Of a stretch of 64,000 bases of DNA, positions 22,381-32,933 are shown piece by piece. The stretch's first letter is position 1. Every line of letters starts with the position of its first letter. Position numbers and translations under genes: made by a program. The DNA lies in NCBI RefSeq assembly GCF_963169125.1, contig NC_084795.1, positions 135,126,201 to 135,190,200 on the forward strand, written 5' to 3'. The DNA comes from Humulus lupulus (Eukaryota > Streptophyta > Magnoliopsida > Rosales > Cannabaceae). Below the pieces are notes generated by a model. The model was not told where the DNA came from and did not search any database. It was given only the letters and a program-made list of their open reading frames with translations.

Positions 22381-23626
22381 CTCCGAGGAGCCATGGTTTG
22401 CCCCCATTAGGAGGTACTTGAATGACGGGACCTCACCCTTGGACAAGAAGGAGGCCCGCAGACTGGCTTACAGAGCCGCCCAGTACACCCTAGTAGACGA
22501 GATCTTGTATAAGAGAGGCTTCTCTACCCCACTCTTGCGGTGCGTTGATAAGGGAGAAGTGTAAAATTTTTTACAAGAGATACACGAAGGGGAATGTGGG
22601 AACGATGCTGGGGGGCATTCCACGGCAAAAAAGGTCGTCCGCCAAGGGTATTATTAGCCTACCATGGAGAAGGACGCGAGTGACTTCGCGAGAAAGTGTG
22701 ACAACTGCCAGAGACATGCGACTTACCCATGGCAGTCACCAAATGAGCTGGTGAGCATGACCAGCCCGTGGCCCTTTGCTGTGTGGGGGATTGACTTGAT
22801 AGGGGCACTGCCAATCGGAAGAGGAGGAGCCAAGTACCTAGTGGTAGCGGTCAATTATTTCACTAAGTGAGTGGAAGCGGAGCCTTTAGTCAATATAACG
22901 GCTAAGCAGATCACCACCTTCGTCAACAAATATATTGTTTGCAGATTCGGAGTACCTTACAAGATCATCTCCGACAATGGAACGCAATTTGAAGGAGGAG
23001 TGTTCGAGGACTACTGCAAGGCAAAAGGAATCAGGAGGAGTTTCTCCGCAGTAGTATATGCCCAAGCTAAGGGGCAAGTAGAGGCCATCAACAAGATCCT
23101 GAAAAGGAACTTGAAAACTAAGTTGCAGAAGTTGAAAGGGGCCTGGGTCGAAGAACTCCCAAATGTGCTCTGGGCCTACAGGACCACCCCCCGTTCCACC
23201 AATGGGGAAACACCCTTCGCCTTGGCCTATGGCTGTGAGGCTGTCCTTTAGATAGAAGTGAAGGTTAACTCCTTCCGCACACAAACATACGATGACCAGG
23301 CTAACACCACAGCGTTGGTCGAGAACTTAGACCTATTGGAAGCCAAGAGAGAAAGGGCACAATTAAGGCTGGCTACGTATCAGCAGCGGGCAGCGAGGTA
23401 TTACAATTCAAGGGTGCGGAGGAGAAAGTTCAGGGTAGGAGACTTAGTATTGAGGAAATTACTCCCCAACACGCGAGACCTGGGGGCGGGGGTACTGGGA
23501 GCGAACTGGGAAGGACCCTACCAGGTCACTTAGTGCATACCACCAAACACCTCTAAGCTGGCGCGCATGGACGACACGGTCGTACCTCGGGCATGGAATG
23601 CGGAGCACCTTAAGAAGTACTACCAG
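22381..23626 (+). pseudogene. R1 integrase
   Basis: N-terminal zinc-binding part (FSTPLLRCVDKGEV; KKVVRQGYY; CDNCQRHAT at about 22700), then the catalytic core with all three acidic residues visible: D in WGIDLIGALP, D in IISDNGTQFEGG and E in KGQVEAINKIL. The C-terminal domain (FRVGDLVLRK, GANWEGPYQV, WNAEHLKKYYQ) matches the same part of R0. In-frame stops lie near 22562, 22660, 22868, 23251 and 23533. Integrase joins the cDNA to the chromosome. Recognition is certain; the gene is broken. Confidence 0.88.
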
Positions 23627-23882
23627 TGAGACTTCCACATCCAATGCAAGCAGTATCCATGCTTAATTTGTTACGTGTTATGTTAGCTCAATAGACAAGA
23701 ATCAAGGAGGGTGCCTAGATAACCTCCCAAGAAGATGTAAACTTTTCATATATATATATACATATCATTGTAACCTGCCTACTATGAATGAAACTGTTCA
23801 CATCTTCGCATGTTATTTTTCTCCTTTATGTGAGCATCAATCAAAGTGCCTACCGAGATAAACTTCACCAGACACTTAGGGC

Positions 23883-23907
23883 GGGGGGGGGGGGGGGGGG
23901 GGGGGGG
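23883..23907 (+). repeat. Homopolymer run of 25 G
   Basis: Uninterrupted G run on the coding strand of R1, preceded by 'ttagggc' and followed by 'aatagtgg'. It resembles an expanded polypurine tract but no LTR follows. Length may be unreliable in sequencing. Confidence 0.8.
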
Positions 23908-23941
23908 AATAGTGGTCCATGAAGGCAAAGCATACAGCAAA

Positions 23942-24117
23942 CAGGAGGATCCTAAAAAGGACCCTCTACCAGGAGGATCCTAAAAAGGACCCTCTAACAG
24001 GAGGATCCTAAAAAGGACTCCTTGCGTCAGGATCCTAAAAAGGACCCTCTATTAGGAGGATCCTAAAAAGGACCCTCTATTAGTAGGATACTAAAAAGGA
24101 CCCCTTGCTTCAGGGCC
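23942..24117 (+). repeat. 28-bp tandem repeat, six copies
   Basis: Units with core ggatcctaaaaaggac start near 23947, 23975, 24003, 24030, 24058 and 24086 (steps 27-28). Each of the first five holds the 8-bp palindrome aggatcct; the sixth is mutated (ggatact). The repeat lies 35 bp after the G run. Confidence 0.85.
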
Positions 24118-24714
24118 TTAAACAAATTTCTTTAAAAAAGGAATGCAATTCGTGGTGAACCCTAACAAACAGGGAGGAGATCTTGCAAGGCATCTCCTGA
24201 AGTTCACAAGGATTAGCTACCCTTATGAACATCAAGGAGGCCAAAAGGTCCAATAAGCCTAGAGCGGCCACCAAGCCGTCTAGCCAAAAAGGGTCCTAAT
24301 AGAGGCCCTTGCAAAAATAGTACTATGAATAATGACGAGAAGGACGCTTCTTGCAAAAAATAATAAGCGCACGCAAAAATATATAAAAGGATAGCTAGAA
24401 CCTAAGGGGTCAAAATATCCTTATAGAAATAGTCAAGGGGCACCAAAAAAGGACCCATTGAACCCTTTCACATGGGCTCCAAAGGACCTCTATCCTAATA
24501 AATAAAAGAGGGGAACCTACCAAACCCCATTATACAGGCTCAAAAAGACCTCAAACACAGAGGAATAAGAGATGAATAACCGCATATGTATATATTAAAA
24601 AAGAGCCTTGGTAACATGGCAAGGTTCAAAAAAAAAATTATTACAAGCACAACAAGGCTCAAATGAGCATACACCCATAGCGGGCTAACTGGTAAAGATT
24701 ATGAAATAACGATC

Positions 24715-25430
24715 TCAGGGCCTCCTGCCCCGGGCGTTCCACCCCGCCGCCCGTGTGACGACATGCTCGCCAAAGGAGGAGAAATTGAAATTTGAATCCT
24801 GCCTCCATACACCATAGAGGGCGCGCTCTATAGACCTATATTCAATGGCTGCCCTGTCTGCCTCTAAGGAGGCAACCCTCTCCTGTGACGCAGCTACATC
24901 AGCCTTAGCAACCTCAAGTTCGGCCTCTAGGGAAGCGACCCTCTCCTGCGACGCAGCCGCGATAGCCTTGGCACCTTGGAGTTCGCCCTCTAGGCTAGTG
25001 ACCCTTTCGTGCAGCATCATGGCCTTGACAACCGCCTTCTTCTTCCTTTTTGATGAGGCAGAAATTTTTGCCCGAGCCTTTTTTAGCCTAGACTTGGTTT
25101 CATCAAGCTCTCTCTCGAGCTCGTGGACCCGAGCCATAAGACGGTCCCTCTCGGTACTCGACGTGGAAAGATTGTGAGCCGAGTCGGTGAACCGCTGAGG
25201 CACAATATAGGCCTGCACAAGAAAGATAACAACAACAATAATCAGTAACAAAAAAAATAATAATAATAAAGCCGACACAAGATGCATGAACTCACCCAAG
25301 CAGTAGTGCACGTCAGAGTCTCCCCAAGGTCCGACAGGGCAAAACTCCCAAGACCATTCCAATCAGCTTTGGGGAGGTCTGAGGCGATTTGGACATACCG
25401 CCGCCGGTAAGAGGTCGCCATGCGACTCAC
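24715..25430 (-). CDS. R1 antisense gene, C-terminal coiled-coil exons
   Basis: Two minus-strand frames join across an 83-bp intron (25295 down to 25213: donor gtgagt, pyrimidine-rich tract, acceptor tgtgcag). Upstream exon: MSRMATSYRRR...LTCTTAW; downstream exon: AYIVPQRFTDSAHNL, then a long coiled coil with heptads and near-exact internal repeats (ERVASLEAE/ERVASLEAD), ending VWRQDSNFNFSSFGEHV. Since 83 is not a multiple of three, splicing is needed to fuse the frames. R0 has an intron at the same place and a similar coiled coil. No catalytic motif is seen. A structural or DNA-binding role is only a guess. Confidence 0.6.
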
Positions 25431-25531
25431 CTAGGGCACCCTTTCCGAGTCAAGGGTACCTGGCTGGGTACGGACAAAAGACTCGCTCGCTGAAACAGGA
25501 GGGGGCGCAGGAAAGTTGGAAAAATGAGCCC

Positions 25532-26605
25532 CTAGTAGATCAGGAGGGGGTGCAGGAAGATTGGGAAAGTAAGCCCCCGATGGACCGCGGTCGAGGGGAG
25601 TCTGAGGAAAAGCGTCAAAGTCCGCGGGGTTGGGGCAAACAAAAAGCCCGGTATGGCATGTTGACCTTGGGATTGGGAAGCCATGTCCGAGTCAAAAGGG
25701 ACAAAGGGAGGACATACCCTGGGAGATGAGGATAGCTGGTAAGGTCGCCTGTGTCCAAGGGAGACTTCCTCCGGCACATCCTCAGCCTCACCTTCACCCG
25801 GACAAGGCTCAGCCGAGGCAGCCTTCATGCTCTTTGACCCAGGAATAGTCCACAGCAACCTGGGATCTGAAACCGGGGACAGCTTGTGAAGGTTAAGGTT
25901 TTCCACAGTGAATAAGCAGGCAACCTTTTTCACGGCGGGGTCAGCGTTGATAAGATCATTCACAGCGTCCGCTTTCGACCCAACAACTTCGGGTATGGTG
26001 AACTGCTCTGCATGATCCACACCATTGTCGACACAAACATAAGTTATAAAACAATAAGTTTCAACAAAAAGAAAAAAAGAGAAGAAAAGGAGGATCGAGG
26101 TACTTACTGGGAGCACTATGGAAGTGCTCGCGACATAAAGAGGGCCTTTCACGAAGAAAAAGTTCTGCTTCCAGGACCCCGGGTTGGACACTGCTCCCTC
26201 TATCAAAGGGACTTCATTATTGGCATTATGCAGGTAATAAAAGCCCTTGGATTTGGGAGAGGGCATGAGATTGTACAGGAAGTGCACCTCTAGCGCCGTA
26301 GGAGCACGTTTGGCAAGTTCCGCAAACGCGATAAAGAGGCAGCTCAAGGTCAACCAACTGTTGGGTGCCAGCTGAAGTGGAGCAAGGTCAAATTAGTTGA
26401 GGACCGCAACAAAGAACAGGTGTAATGGGATGGTACCACCCGCCTTCAGGATATGCTCACTAAGGGCCACGAAGCTGGGACTAGGGCAGTCAGCCCGACA
26501 CTTGTCCGAAGGGGTGTATAAGGTGTACTCCGGAGGAACACGGTAGTGCTTTACAATTCCCATCAGTTTATTTTCAGACATGTAGGACACTAGGGTGGAT
26601 GCCAA
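25532..26605 (-). pseudogene. R1 antisense gene, central domain ('putative gypsy type transposon' like)
   Basis: Minus-strand frame from MASTLVSYMSENKL with SPSFVALSEHILKAGG, IPLHLFFVAVLN, then one TAA (26393), then LAPLQLAPNSWLTL, KSKGFYYLHN and WKQNFFFVKG. This pattern resembles plant proteins annotated as 'putative gypsy type transposon' (from memory of the family, not a search). A likely 102-bp intron runs from 26107 (gtaagta) to 26006 (ag), keeping phase and leading into FTIPEVVGSKADAV. The region after 25850 is low-complexity Pro/Ser. The single internal stop suggests recent decay. Confidence 0.55.
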
Positions 26606-26782
26606 TAAAGGGGCATCGTCCTATTCATTAATGGACACCTGTCATCGTCCTCCCTTCGGCGTATCTGTAAAACCAAAAGAAAAAGGTGAGAAAGAGACAG
26701 AACACTTTACCCTCCATTTTCTCTTCCTAGCAAGAGTTTTCCACCGGGGCACTGGCTACGGAAGCACTAAGCTAGGGAAGAT

Positions 26783-27304
26783 CTAAAATAAGGGCTGAAG
26801 AGAAGCAGAAGCGGCCCCATGACAGTCATCACGCAAGGATGGGCTAGAAGGCTCTGGCATAAGATGTCCCTCCATAAACTCCAACTCCCCCTGCAAATCT
26901 AAAAGGGTCACCCTAAGGCTCGCTACATGGTCACTAAGGTCAGGAGGGGAAGGTGCTCTGTCTCCCCTCAACACCGAGTCAATTTCTCTCTCTACCACCC
27001 AAATTTTACGCCAAAGTTCAGCCATGTGCTCAAGATGACGAATATGGGCCTGCCTTAAGGTGTCATGGTCTTGGTAAAGGTTTTCCTCAAGGAACTCTGA
27101 GTCTGAAGACAAGTCAACAAACTCAACCCCCGGAGGAATGCCGAATGGACCGTCACTTTCCATGAGACCTCGTCCCGAAAGCAAAAAGGGTTCACGTATA
27201 AATGAGAGGATTGCTACAAAACACAAAGGAATGGATTCAAAACTTCTAGGCACAAACACTCTAAATGACCCGCTACGGGGTGTGAATAAAGGGGCATGCC
27301 TCAA
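26783..27304 (-). CDS. R1 antisense gene, N-terminal frame
   Basis: 173-residue minus-strand frame with a possible internal start at Met48 (MESDGPFGIPPGVEF, 27163). It holds an acidic stretch (DLSSDSEFLEENL) and a predicted helical/coiled-coil segment (HLEHMAELWRKIWVVEREID; LRVTLLDLQGELEFMEG). No family recognised. It lies upstream of the central domain on the same strand and could be its first exon; the joining intron was not resolved. Confidence 0.4.
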   Translation of the reverse strand: MRHAPLFTPRSGSFRVFVPRSFESIPLCFVAILSFIREPFLLSGRGLMESDGPFGIPPGVEFVDLSSDSEFLEENLYQDHDTLRQAHIRHLEHMAELWRKIWVVEREIDSVLRGDRAPSPPDLSDHVASLRVTLLDLQGELEFMEGHLMPEPSSPSLRDDCHGAASASLQPLF

Positions 27305-27510
27305 GGCTAACTCACGACGGGCTCAGACCAAAGTACCCCATCCCGAGTGGTGCTAATGTGGACCCAATAAACATAAGGGAAAAATAGAATATACCTCAAG
27401 CAGGAAAAATGAAACGATGTCGTGGTCAAAAGGCGGTTGGGGGCCAAAAGTACCGTCACGGTCAAAAAGAGCCAAATGGTCAAAAGTACGCGTCTGCAAA
27501 AGTAAATAGA

Positions 27511-27590
27511 AAAGATGTGTGGGGGATTGAACCCCTTACCTCTTGAAAGGAGCAAGGATCTAGATGCCACTAAGCTAAGGAGATGAAGTG
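27511..27590 (-). ncRNA. tRNA-like/SINE-like module with A-box, B-box and TTTT
   Basis: On the minus strand: A-box-like tagcttagtgg (27577-27567), B-box ggttcaatccc (27533-27523) inside a 4-bp T-stem (gggg/cccc) with 7-base loop, then TTTT at 27514-27511. The spacing gives a product of about 75-80 nt. No complete acceptor stem or CCA-ready end is visible, so it is not an ordinary tRNA gene. It could be a fossil tRNA-derived SINE head or a Pol III unit of the element. No close match seen in R0. Confidence 0.4.
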
Positions 27591-27670
27591 TAGATAATAG
27601 GCTTGGCATGGGGGCCTATTCATAAGAATCAAATAGAAGAGTCTACCAGAGCACCTAAAGGTCCTCTCTT

Positions 27671-27685
27671 AGATTGGGGGGCAAG
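27671..27685 (+). other. R1 polypurine tract
   Basis: agattggggggcaag stands directly before the TG of the 3' LTR at 27686, as expected for the plus-strand primer. Confidence 0.75.
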
Positions 27686-29076
27686 TGTGTATGCTCAAAA
27701 TTCAACACCGGTAAAGAACCCACCTCTCATTCCTCGGGTTCTCGGAAGGTCCTAAGCAACCCTATTTGAAGTCCATTTGAACCCCCAAAATTAGTGCTCA
27801 AATCGACTTGGCTCCAAATGACCACTTCACCTCGAATCCCCACTGACATCTCGCAACCGTCTCGCAAGACCAAGGTCTCGCCACAGCTCGGCGCACCTGG
27901 CATGGGCCTCGCCTCATCTTAGCACGCCCACCATCCACGAGGCCCCTCCAGCGAAGCCATTCCGTGAGGCTATCTGCGGGGCTTCACCTCACCTCAGCAC
28001 GCCCACCATCCGTGAGGCCACGTTCATGAGGCCACTTCTGCGAGACCATCTCGCGAGGCCGTCTGCGGGGCCTCGTCTCGTCTTGGCGCGCCCACCATCT
28101 GCGAGGCTCCTCTAGCAAAGCCATCTCGCAAAGCCATCCATAGGGTCTCACCTTGGCTCGGCGCACCCACCATCCGCGAGGCCATCCGCGGGGCTTCGCC
28201 TCGCCTCAGCGCGCCCACCGTCCGCGTGGACACTCCTGCAAGACCATCTCGCGAGGCCATCCGTGGGGCCTCGCCTCGTCCCAGCGCGCCCACTGTCCAC
28301 GAGGCCATTCCCACAAGACAATCTTGCAAGGCCATGCGCAGGGCCTCGCCTCGCCTCGCACGCCCCGTATCTTCCCAAGGGGCCTCGCGCCTCGCAAGGG
28401 CCAATGCCTTGCGTGCCCCGTGCATGCCAAGGTGCTTCGGGTGTCTCACACCCTGCACCTCAAGTGAGTGTCTTCTATGAAGGCCTATCGAGACTCCAGC
28501 ATTTAGAGGTAAAAGCCCAAGTATGATTCAAAAGGATCATGCTAGTACAATCTTGTACGGTGTACGACCTTTAAGACCCCGTATGTCTGATACGAATACT
28601 CATGTCAGTCGAGTAGTGGGAGTACTGCGAGAGGGGACATGGCCTGTGTGTTTAGGGCCAGATGTCAGAGTCGACACCACCACTGCCTGCACCACTATGC
28701 CTGGCACCACTGCTCTGACATTCGTACGGATCAAGTAGTGGAGACATTCCCATGGTACCTGGCCATGTACTAGAACCAACAACACTACCCCAGAGACCAC
28801 TCTCCTGACAGTGTACTTGTGTACCACCTAGTACCCTGGACCACAATGTATCCAGGGCCATTAGAGCCCATTATAAAATGAACCCCACTTCCACATGGAA
28901 GGGGGTTGGAAAAAATATTGTAGCACTACACCATAAGAAATACAAATTCAGTTCACCATTTTTCTTCTGCAAGTGTTCTTTGAGTTTCCAATTAGATCTT
29001 TAAGGTTTTTCTTTCGATAATCTCTATGTTTCTATTTTTCTATCTTAACTTGGTTGACGAGTTCTCACCGTCAACA
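27686..29076 (+). mobile_element. R1 3' LTR (1391 bp)
   Basis: Aligns end to end with the 5' LTR, with the same GC-rich repeat block (about 27900-28380), TATA (28872-28879) and terminal stem-loop (29053-29075). Differences include one or more repeat-unit changes and many C/T and G/A changes at CpG sites. Followed by TSD atatc. Confidence 0.9.
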
Positions 29077-31032
29077 ATATCCGATCCTTATATCTCAATA
29101 AGCCCATGCCTGACACTGTGTAGTCCTTAGCTACTCAAGTTAGGACATCCACTATGATCCTTCCCATCTGTGGGTCACTTAACTTCTTTTCCTTAATCCT
29201 CTCCAGAAGAATAGACTGCAGGGTGATGTTGGCTAACTGGCCCTCCATTAACTCAATTCCTACTCTAGTCATATCGTTAGCCAACTTCTTGGACATCTAC
29301 CTAGCACTATAAAATTGTCCCAAACCCTTCTGGCTTAAGGCATCTACTACCACATTGGCTTTCCCAAGCTGATAGAGGACCTCACAATCATAATCCTTTA
29401 CCAGGTCCAACCAACATCTCTGCCTCATATTTAAATCCTTCTAGGCGAAGAAGTATTTCAAACTCTTGTGATCGGTGTATATCTCACACTTCTCACCATA
29501 TAAGTAGGGCCGCCATACCTTCAGAGCAAAAAACTATTGTTGCAAGTTCCAAATCATGTGTGGGGTACCTCTGCTCATACTCCTTCAGCTGACGTGATGC
29601 ATAGGCAATCACCTTCCATGTCTGCATAAGGACACAACCTAGGCTCTACCTCGAGGCATCACAATAAACCATAAACTTGTTTTAATTTGTAGGAAGAATC
29701 AAAACTGGAGCAGTGATCGAACTCTTCTTCAGTTTCTTGAAGTTGTCTTCTCACTTAACTGACCATCTGAACCTCTGATTCTTACATGTCAACTCTATCA
29801 GTGGTGACGCAATCTTGGAAAACCCCTCCACAAAGTGTCTGTAATAACATGCCAATCCCAATAAACTCTTGATCTCTGAAGTGCTCTTCACCCTTGGCCA
29901 GTCTCTGACCGCCTCAACCTTTGCTGGGTCCACCTTAATTCCATCCTTACTGACTATGTGACCTAAGAAAGTCACATGTGGCAACCAAAATTCAAACTTC
30001 TTGAATTTCTCTTACAGACTGTGCTCTCTCAGCCTATGTAGTACCAATCTAAGATGTTGCTCGTGTTCTATCTCTGACTGAAAGTATACCAGTATAGCAT
30101 CGATAAAGACGATCACAAACTGATCCAGGTAATCTTTGAACACTGTGCTCATCATATCCATAAATGTTGTTGGGGCATTAGTCAGTCTGAATGACATCAC
30201 CAAAAACTCATAATGCCCATACCTGGTGCGAAAAGTTGTCTTCGGTATATCCTCTTCTCATATCATCAGCTAGTGATAACCAAATCGAAGATCTATTTTG
30301 GAGAATACCGTCCTACCCTGTAATTGATCAAACATGTCGCCAATCCTTGGCAGAGGATACCTGTTCTTGATAGTCAACTTGTTCAGTTCTCTATAATCAA
30401 TACACATCCTCAGAGAACCACCTTTCTTCTTCATGAAGAGAACTGGTGTGCCCCATGGCGAGAAACTGAGCCTGATAAAACCCAAGTCCAGTAACTCCTG
30501 TAGTTGAACCTTTAGTTCCTTCAACTCTGCTGGATCCATCCTGTAAGGTGCCCTAGACACTCGCTCTGTCCCTGGCACCAACTCAATCCCAAAATCTATC
30601 TCCCTCTGTGGAGGTAACCCTGACAGATCCTCTAGAAACACATCTAGAAACTCATAGACTAATCTCGTCTGTCCTGGTCCAATCGGCACGACCTAAGTGG
30701 TATCCACCACACTAGATAAGAACCATATGCATCCTCCTGCAATAGGTCTCTAGCTTTAAGTACAGATATCATAATTGTACGGGGTCCATGCATAGTGCCA
30801 ATGAATAAAAGGGGTCTTCACCCTCAATCTCAAAGGTTACCATCTTTTTCTGGCAATCTATCATTGCCACATACTTCTCTAGCAACTCCATAACAATAAT
30901 TATATCAAAATCAGTCATAACAAACTCTATCAAGTCAACTGACAACTCTCTACCATCCACTGTCACTAATAGTGATCTAACCCATCTCCTGGAAACAACT
31001 AACTTCTCAGTAGCACGGTCTACACAATCCAT
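29077..31032 (-). pseudogene. T1 pol, N-terminal part: protease end, RT, RNase H, IN start
   Basis: Read right to left: protease C-lobe (31032-30769: WVRSLLVTVDGRELSVDLIEF); RT fingers (30689-30270: [59 protein letters not shown]); RT palm (30203-30012: [14 protein letters not shown]), where the catalytic pair reads FIDA, the second Asp lost at 30096-30098; RT thumb (29984-29751: VTFLGHIVSKDGI). RNH lies in broken frames to about 29330, followed by the start of IN, which R1 interrupts. Confidence 0.85.
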
Positions 31033-32442
31033 CTATAGTCCTACTATCAACAAAAGAGTGCGTAGCACCCGAGTTAATCAAAACAGTATAGAGGGTCCCA
31101 TCGTTAGAAAGCTGACCTGTAAACACTGAGGGACTAGCCTCAGCTTCTGCCTGGGTCAAGGTGAACACCCAAGCTGGCGTTAGGATGTCCACCTTCTTGG
31201 GCTCTTCCTTTCTAGCTCTCAGACAGTCCTTCTTCAAGTGCCCCATACTCCCACACACAAAGCAGGCCTTTGCTCGACATTCCCCAATATGGTGCCTCCT
31301 GCACTGAGTACACTCTAGGAATGCTCTCCATGTCTCACCGCCACCTTGGCGGCCTATTTGTATGCCCTGTGGCCTCCTGTCTGGCCCTGGAGCTAAAACT
31401 ATATCTGGAGTCTTTCTCTTTTTGTCATCGGGGCCTCTGGCCCTACCAAAGCCTGTAAATGGAGGTCTTGGCCTCCTAGAATCCCTTCTGGCCACATTCT
31501 CACGCAAGATATTATTCTATGGGCTTTCAGATGTAAGTGCCTTCTCCACAGCCTGTGCATAGGTAGTTGATCCTGGCACAGTATTAATGTGAACATCCTG
31601 GGCTATCATAGGTTGTAGTCCCTAGAGAAACCTCTCTCTTCTGTTCCCATTAGTGGGCACCAGATCCCCAGCAAACTTTGCCAATCTACCAAACTTCAAG
31701 GCATAATCAGTCACTGTCATGTTACCCTGATGTAACTTGCTGAACTCTTCAGCCTTCACAGCTTTAACTACGTTATTGTAGTACTTCTCGGTAAACAAAG
31801 TTTTGAACTCTTCCCATTCTATAATGTTTACTGCTCTGGTCTGGGATACCCCCTCCCACCATATTTGGGCATCCTCTCGAAACATATAAGTGGCGTAGGC
31901 CACTCTCTCATTATGACCTACCCACATAAAATCCAGGATAATGGTTATCATGGTCATCCATTGCTCAGCCTTCACTGGTTTTGAGATGCCCTCAAAAACT
32001 AGAGGGTGCTGCTTCTTAAACCTCTCATACAAGGGTTCCCATCTATCTCCCCCTGCCTGGGGTTGTACTACCACTAGTACCTCAGGCTGTATAACAATCG
32101 ATACTGCAGGTTGAGGGTTCCTAGTTGGACCTTGTTGCTTTCTCATAAGGCAAATCTCATCTTCCTGCCTCTCTAACCTAGCTTGCATATCAGCAAACAC
32201 CTGTTGCTAGTTTTCTAGAGCTGGCTGTGGTGCCTGGCGTTGGTTATTCTCTTCTCTGGTCTGTATCTCTTGGCCAGCCAATCTCTATAACCTTTGAGGA
32301 CATACTGATATCTAACCCAATCTGCAGTGATTAAATCGCCCGTTAGGTAAGTAATAACTATACCCATTGCCGCCTGACGGCCAAGATCAAATAGACAAAA
32401 AGATACAATGCTAATAAGCATGCCAACAAATAATATATTCAA
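31007..32442 (-). pseudogene. T1 gag and protease
   Basis: Gag core on the minus strand (32200-31622: PLYERFKKQHPLVFEG, AEQWMTMI, REDAQIWWEGV, LFTEKYYNNVV, VTDYALKFGRLAKFAGDLVP); a possible N-terminal piece lies at 32442-32215. The nucleocapsid knuckle CFVCGSMGHLKKDC (C-x2-C-x4-H-x4-C, intact) follows at about 31260-31220. The protease site reads LINSGATHSFV, with Asn where the catalytic Asp should be. Stops separate the parts. Confidence 0.85.
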
Positions 32443-32750
32443 TCATGGTGCTAATAAGCAATTCCTGATATTCATCAACACATAACAATGCTAAAAAGCA
32501 TTTCTGGCATTCATAAGCAATTAACGATGCAAATAAGCATGTTCAAACATTTATACATGCATAACAATGCTAATAAGCATGTTTTTTAATCCATGGTAGT
32601 GCTAAAATTTCTAATAAGCATTTCCTATCCTATATGCAAATAACAACGCTAATAAGTGTAGCTTGACCTACATGTCAATATAATAACTCTAATAAGCGGT
32701 TCCTTTGCATTCACAAGCAATAAAAATTCTAATTAGCATGTTCTTTATCA
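32400..32750 (-). repeat. 40-bp tandem repeat in the T1 leader, about nine units
   Basis: The word tgctaataagca and variants recur at about 32409, 32449, 32489, 32527, 32567, 32607, 32647, 32687 and 32727, a 40-bp step held over eight intervals although the sequence between has diverged. Each word is a short inverted repeat (tgct/agca). It lies between PBS and gag. Confidence 0.8.
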
Positions 32751-32918
32751 TTCATGTAACAGTCAAGGGCCAGGCCCTATCAGATTATCTCCTATTTATT
32801 TCCTATTTAAGTAGTTAAACACCTAACCACATAAATAGTTACCGATCCCTGAGTCGAGCTTGTTTTATTGGCGAGTATACATGCCCTGCCAGTCTTCACG
32901 ATCCCTTAAACCTTGGTA

Positions 32919-32930
32919 GCTCTGAAACCA
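32919..32930 (-). other. T1 primer binding site
   Basis: gctctgaaacca on the plus strand is tggtttcagagc on the minus strand, close to the initiator tRNA-Met site tggtatcagagc, directly after the 5' LTR end at 32934. Confidence 0.75.
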
Positions 32931-32933
32931 AGT

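Larger units (their letters stand above)
23627..24714 (+). other. R1 spacer between pol and the antisense gene
   Basis: Non-coding region containing a 25-base G run and a 28-bp tandem repeat (listed separately), then purine-rich sequence with scattered 'aaaaaggaccc' words that look like worn copies of the repeat. Confidence 0.6.
13995..29076 (+). mobile_element. R1: Tat-lineage Ty3/gypsy element, near full length
   Basis: Two LTRs (1413 and 1391 bp), TSD atatc at 13990-13994 and 29077-29081, PBS at 15411, polypurine tract before 27686. Gag, PR, RT, RNH, aRNH and IN are in the gypsy order, followed by a 4-kb 3' region with antisense ORFs, as in several Tat elements. Without the S1 insertion it would be about 12.7 kb. 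Frames are broken in several places but the key catalytic motifs survive, so it is younger than T1, in which it sits. Confidence 0.9.

Noticed and set aside
26660..26710. Very short intron (about 46 bp) with gtaaag and ttacag on the minus strand
   Set aside because: Shorter than usual plant introns, and the frames on either side do not join convincingly.
32400..32750. Regular 40-bp repeats that could suggest a CRISPR array
   Set aside because: Plant DNA; the repeats are diverged words in a retrotransposon leader, with no identical repeats or unique spacers of the CRISPR kind and no cas genes.
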